In this document: positions 60,072 to 64,000 of the stretch, in pieces
Numbering within the stretch: the stretch's first letter is position 1
Layout of the letters: each line of letters begins with the position of its first letter
Origin: Cololabis saira
Taxonomy: Eukaryota; Chordata; Actinopteri; Beloniformes; Belonidae
Length of the DNA stretch: 64,000 bases
Direction of reading: 5' to 3'
Assembly (NCBI RefSeq): GCF_033807715.1
Contig: NC_084599.1
Coordinates: 30,030,125-30,094,124, forward strand
Notes under the pieces: generated by a model
Seen by the model: only the letters and a program-made list of their open reading frames with translations
The model's database searches: none
Told to the model about the DNA's origin: nothing
Program-made: the position numbers and the translations under genes

Positions 60072-61178
60072 TAAGGGTGCGTCCCAATACTCCCCCTCGC
60101 CCTCCTTTTCTTCCCTAACCCTAACTTTTGCGCGTTCCCGTGAAGGTAGTGGTGTCCCAATTCCTCTTTTCACCAAGGGGGAGGGGGCATAACGAGGGCT
60201 AGGGGCTGAGAATAGCCCCTTCAAATCGAGGGATTTCAGATGCTGACTTGGCGAGCGAGGGGGTATGAAAAAAAGAGGCTCTGCGTCGATTTGACTCGCC
60301 GACCGAAGGCAAACAGGCAGACTGGTCTCAGAGAAATAGAGAGAAATAATCCTGTGACTCGTCAGATTTGTTTTGGATGTTTCTGATATAATAGTCTTCA
60401 GAAACCACAAAGTAATCCAGCTGTTATCTGGGTAATTTAAACACTTTCAGATAAAGTTGCGGAAGATCACGGCAGAATAAAGGGATTTATGGTTCAGCGT
60501 TACACCAACGCAGATCCTACGGCGGAGGTTACGCAACCTACGCCGTAGGCTCTGCGTCGATTTAACGCGGACCCAAGCTCCGGACCCGGCAGACAGAAAT
60601 CTCTAAATTTCGGAGCAAATTTCTTAACAGGCGTAGCTACAACTGTTAGATTTCATCTATTAAACCAACATATTCCTAAATGATTTATTTCAGCCGGCGT
60701 GATTCTCAACAGAGCTGCGTCCCGGGAGAGAGTGTCTCTCCCGGGGCTGACGGAGCAGCCTGACCCGGCGGAGACGTCTCTTCTTGGGCTGTGAGCTGAG
60801 GTTGCTCCCCGGGGCCGGCGGCTCTTCTCATCTCCGAAAACATCGGGTCAAATTTCTTAACAGGCGTTATTTGGATAAACTGAGCCCCGGTTGGGGATCT
60901 TAAGGTTACCATTATACCTGAAAAAATATTAAAACTTAATAAAGTGCCATATTAACAGCGCTACAGCTGAAATTAAAACAGCTTTTGGCTCTCAGCTTCC
61001 TGATCAGGTTAGGGATGGAAACGAGGGGTAGGGGGAGAAATGGGACAGGCACCTGGGCCAAGTGCCCTAGATCTCAAGTGCCCTAAAATCTCCCCCTTCT
61101 TTTTTAGGGCTTAGGGAAGAAAAGAAGTGCGAGTGGAGAAAAGAAGGGCGAGTGAAGGAGAATTGGGATTGGGCCTAA
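60072..61178. mobile_element. PIF/Harbinger-like non-autonomous element with TAA duplications
   Basis: TAA at 60072-60074 and 61176-61178 flanks 60075-61175. Ends are imperfect inverted repeats: gggtgcgtcccaatactcc and, read inward from the right, ggcccaatcccaattctcc. Sub-terminal parts are also inverted (ctcgccctccttttcttccc versus cactcgcccttcttttctcc). No transposase frame. TAA/TTA target choice is the Harbinger signature. Confidence 0.65.
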
Positions 61179-61179
61179 G

Positions 61180-62030
61180 TCTCCATCTAGGCAAATACTA
61201 TCAAACTCCATCCCTTTCAAGATGCATCGAGTGGACAGTTGGCAAATGTGAAAATATTGACAAATATTCCACAATGCTTCTTCTGCGTGACGGATTAATT
61301 CAACCAGTCACCTTCTCGTCTCTTTGGAAGTGGTTTACTAAAAGATGATGCAAAACGTAGGTACATCAGGATTTTTCAAGGCAAACATTAGAAAGTAAAA
61401 CATTTGATGCCAAGAAACTGTTGTCAGCCAGATTTTATGGCATTTGCTGGATTTATTCCTGATCAGTGGTACTTTGGTAAACAGCTCCTTTATTTTACAG
61501 ATATTCATTGCAAAAAATGCCTTTGTCCAATGAACTTTTCAAGCTTTAAACACACTTGTCCGAATAAGATAAGTTTGGCTCCAGGAAGTCCAAGATGGCA
61601 AAAACTGGATTTGAATATAAAGCTTCAAAAGTGCAGGATCTGATATATAGGCCACCTGTGTTTCATACATTTAATGAGACTTTTTTTTTCCATTTGTAAC
61701 TATTGCAATTCTTCTTTAAATACACTCAATGTTGATAAAAGCACTTCTTTTCAGATATACCTTATGTACAGTAGTATTCATTTCTCCAATGGCCTCCAAA
61801 AATTGCTTTCCAAGGATAACAAATCATCAGAATATATTTTGATCTGAGACATACAAGTAATTTTCATCCGTGACAGTAGAAGAAAGCTACATAATGCAGA
61901 CCATCTCATAATTCTGCCAAAAAAGTATAGCCAAAGATAAAAAGGATTGACTTGGGTGAGGTGCAAGAACATATACAAAATGAATTAATTTTGTGATGTT
62001 GCAAAACAACACAGAAAATAGGGTTTATTC
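61180..62030. other. Intergenic, no gene seen
   Basis: AT-rich, no repeats or exons recognised. Confidence 0.45.
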
Positions 62031-62039
62031 AACTTTGAG

Positions 62040-62420
62040 AAACTTAACTCTGAGTATAATGTGTACTTGAAGGCATCATTCCCGTCCCTTTTCCTGACCG
62101 GCCTCTTTTCAGGCACTCTTTCATACATCAGGACACCACAATCTGTCCGTCAGTTCAGCAATCACTGAATAACACATCATCCCAGAGATGAATGCACTTT
62201 AATTAAGCACCATGCAAGCTCTTTCCATCTGTGGGAACGAGTAAAATAAAGCGTCAATGATACAAGAACAACTCCGCCACCACGACTGTAATACACAGCT
62301 GCCTCATCTCTCGCCATCCTTCTCTTTCCGAGTTCATTAGTTTCCAGACCGGTGCTCCTCCTGGATTACCATAACCTGTCAGCCGTGAAACACCACAAAA
62401 CAATTTTCTGCGTGTAAAAA
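62040..62420. promoter_or_regulatory. Candidate conserved noncoding element
   Basis: Balanced, non-repetitive: 'gcactttaattaagcaccat', 'gtaaaataaagcgtcaatga' and 'gaaacaccacaaaacaattt' (ACAAAACAATT contains SOX-like AACAAT). Texture and context only. Confidence 0.3.
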
Positions 62421-62429
62421 AGAAAAAAG

Positions 62430-64000
62430 AGAGTGAGAGAGAGGAGGAAGGAAAAAAAGCAGCCTACCTCGCTCTGCTGCCTCCCACAGCCACAGAGAGG
62501 AAGGAGGGCGGGGAGGTTACGCTACCTGTATGTTTCTCTAATGAACACCACACTGAATTAATAAAAACATGTCAGGCAAGGAGAGATGCTTGGAGTAAAG
62601 GGGTGGATGGAAAGAACTTAAAAAATGGAATTAATGTAGACAAATACCTTTGTTTTAAACTGGTGATAACCATTTAAATATGAGTTACAGGATTTCCAGC
62701 CGTGAGCAACAGACTGGTTAATGCAACTAATCCGTCACAGCTGTTTGAACTAAGAGCGATTATTTGGTCTGTGTTTCCATCGTTTTATTTTTAAGTTGAT
62801 TTTCTACTTTGGTCAAGGCTAGTTAGTTCAAGCTGTTCAAATCATACTACCTTGTTGACTACATAAATGATATATACATATGAACAAATATTATATAGGT
62901 GTTGAGGGATGAAATGGGTCGAAGATATGATTAAAATAAAGGGAAGACATTCTGAGCTCATATTATCTGTTTGAAAGAGGGTTGGAGGAACTCTGGAGAC
63001 AACAGAGGCAGGAATAATCAAACAAAGTCCTTTATTTAACAAAAATTGATAGGCTGAGCAGGATAACCAAGAACAAAACAAGACACGACAACCAGGGAAG
63101 TGGGACCGGAAGGAAACACATTTTTAAACTAAAACAGTAAAGCAATCGTCAAACATAAAACATTAGGGTAAAAACAAGGTTAAACTTAAGAAACAACTGA
63201 AACCAAAAACCATAAAAGTCTTTGAGTGTGAATTGATGAACGACGTTAAAACGTGAAATACATGGCCCTATATCTTTGATCTATATCAGTTCTCATCAGC
63301 GTTTATAGTTAACTTAAAAAAGAAACAACCTAAAAAAACTCTTTCTCAATATTCTATGTCCCAACAGCTTCTCACAAACATCCTTTAGGAAGGTTGCCAT
63401 TTCCTATTGGTTTTTGAATGCATCATCAAAAGAGCACTAGAACAACATAGCGAACAGAACAAGAAAAAAAGAAATCACCCAAACATTGGGTAACCGACTG
63501 CCAGGCCGCAGCTAGTATGTGCTGGAGGAATTACAACATGCTTGTTGACTGGTGCCAGTTCCCTGATATGTCGCTTCAGTTTTTGTACCTGTGAGTTTAT
63601 GGGATTTAACAATCCTGGCCAGGTCACCATTCGACTCATTATTGTACCTCAAAGGGGGATCAGTACCTGTTGTCCCTGGCCAAAGAGCAGATGAAGAAAA
63701 TAAATGAGCTGACAACCTGACAGCTGAAAAACCACCTCACCTGTTGCTGTCTCTTAACCAGGGGTTTTCTGTAGTCACACGAAGCTTTTCATTGTTCATG
63801 TTTGATTTCCTGACAGCCGGTTGGCACAGATAAAAGGAATTTCTTCTTTTAAAATGGACTCTTGTCTCACTGTTTCCACATGGAATGTTTATCATAGCCG
63901 TGCTCTAATCTGATAACTCTTGGTATCCTGCAAATTGAAAATCCTCATTAGTTTTCATTAGTTTTGGCTTGGTTCTCCCACAAATAGACAACATCCGAGG
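62430..64000. other. Intergenic to window end, no gene seen
   Basis: 63,000-63,200 ('caaagtcctttatttaacaa', then tagggtaaaaacaagg) looks repeat-derived but was not identified. No coding exon seen up to the window end. Confidence 0.4.

Noticed and set aside
60060..60410. 116-codon minus-strand open frame
   Set aside because: Lies across the terminus and arm of the Harbinger-like element, with no domain; a shadow of the transposon arm.

Overview
The window is nuclear DNA from a ray-finned (teleost) fish. The evidence is intron-exon structure with GT-AG junctions, vertebrate proteins, fish-type transposons (Rex3, hAT, Harbinger-like, Tc1-like), long tetranucleotide repeats and low coding density. 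No bacterial, plasmid or phage features are present.

Layout. (1) 877-6496, + strand: the 3' eleven coding exons of fxr1 (FMRP-family RNA-binding protein), which close exactly in frame (1446 coding bases, 481 codons plus stop), followed by a roughly 1.7 kb 3' UTR. The 5' part of the gene lies outside the window. (2) 9245-13883, - strand: the complete six-exon dnajc19 (TIM14-type co-chaperone of the mitochondrial import motor, 116 aa), convergent with fxr1. (3) About 13,985-14,132: a GC-box/CCAAT/CRE-like promoter at the 5' end of dnajc19 that may also fire to the right. (4) 14-64 kb: no convincing protein-coding gene. It holds decayed transposons, microsatellites, stretches that look like conserved noncoding elements, and at about 30.3-30.9 kb a pair of well-formed splice-site-bounded segments that look like lncRNA exons.

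Context. In vertebrates FXR1 and DNAJC19 sit tail to tail, and the gene desert beyond DNAJC19 is the SOX2-OT lncRNA/SOX2 regulatory domain. The order and orientation here match. The large right-hand part is therefore best read as the sox2-ot/sox2 regulatory landscape, although sox2 itself is not in the window. A composite octamer/SOX-like site (19166-19183) and a pair of inverted SOX-like sites (19522-19561) fit this reading but are untested.

Mobile DNA. Main items: a nearly full-length but broken Rex3 (RTE-clade) LINE with a (GGAT)n tail (about 33.0-36.39 kb); an old Rex3 3' fragment (46.35-46.77 kb); a non-LTR fragment on the minus strand (about 15.96-17.2 kb); a hAT element with intact 8-bp target duplications carrying a BED-finger ORF, a Harbinger-like scrap and a C-rich minisatellite (21114-23449); a second element with 8-bp target duplications engulfing about 750 bp of GGAA/AAAG repeats (27555-28613); a MITE with a perfect 3 x 50 bp repeat (55872-56404); and a TAA-flanked Harbinger-like element (60075-61175).

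Limits: conservation, expression and splicing cannot be measured here. Calls of conserved noncoding elements and lncRNA exons rest on sequence texture, splice signals and synteny, and are marked with low confidence.
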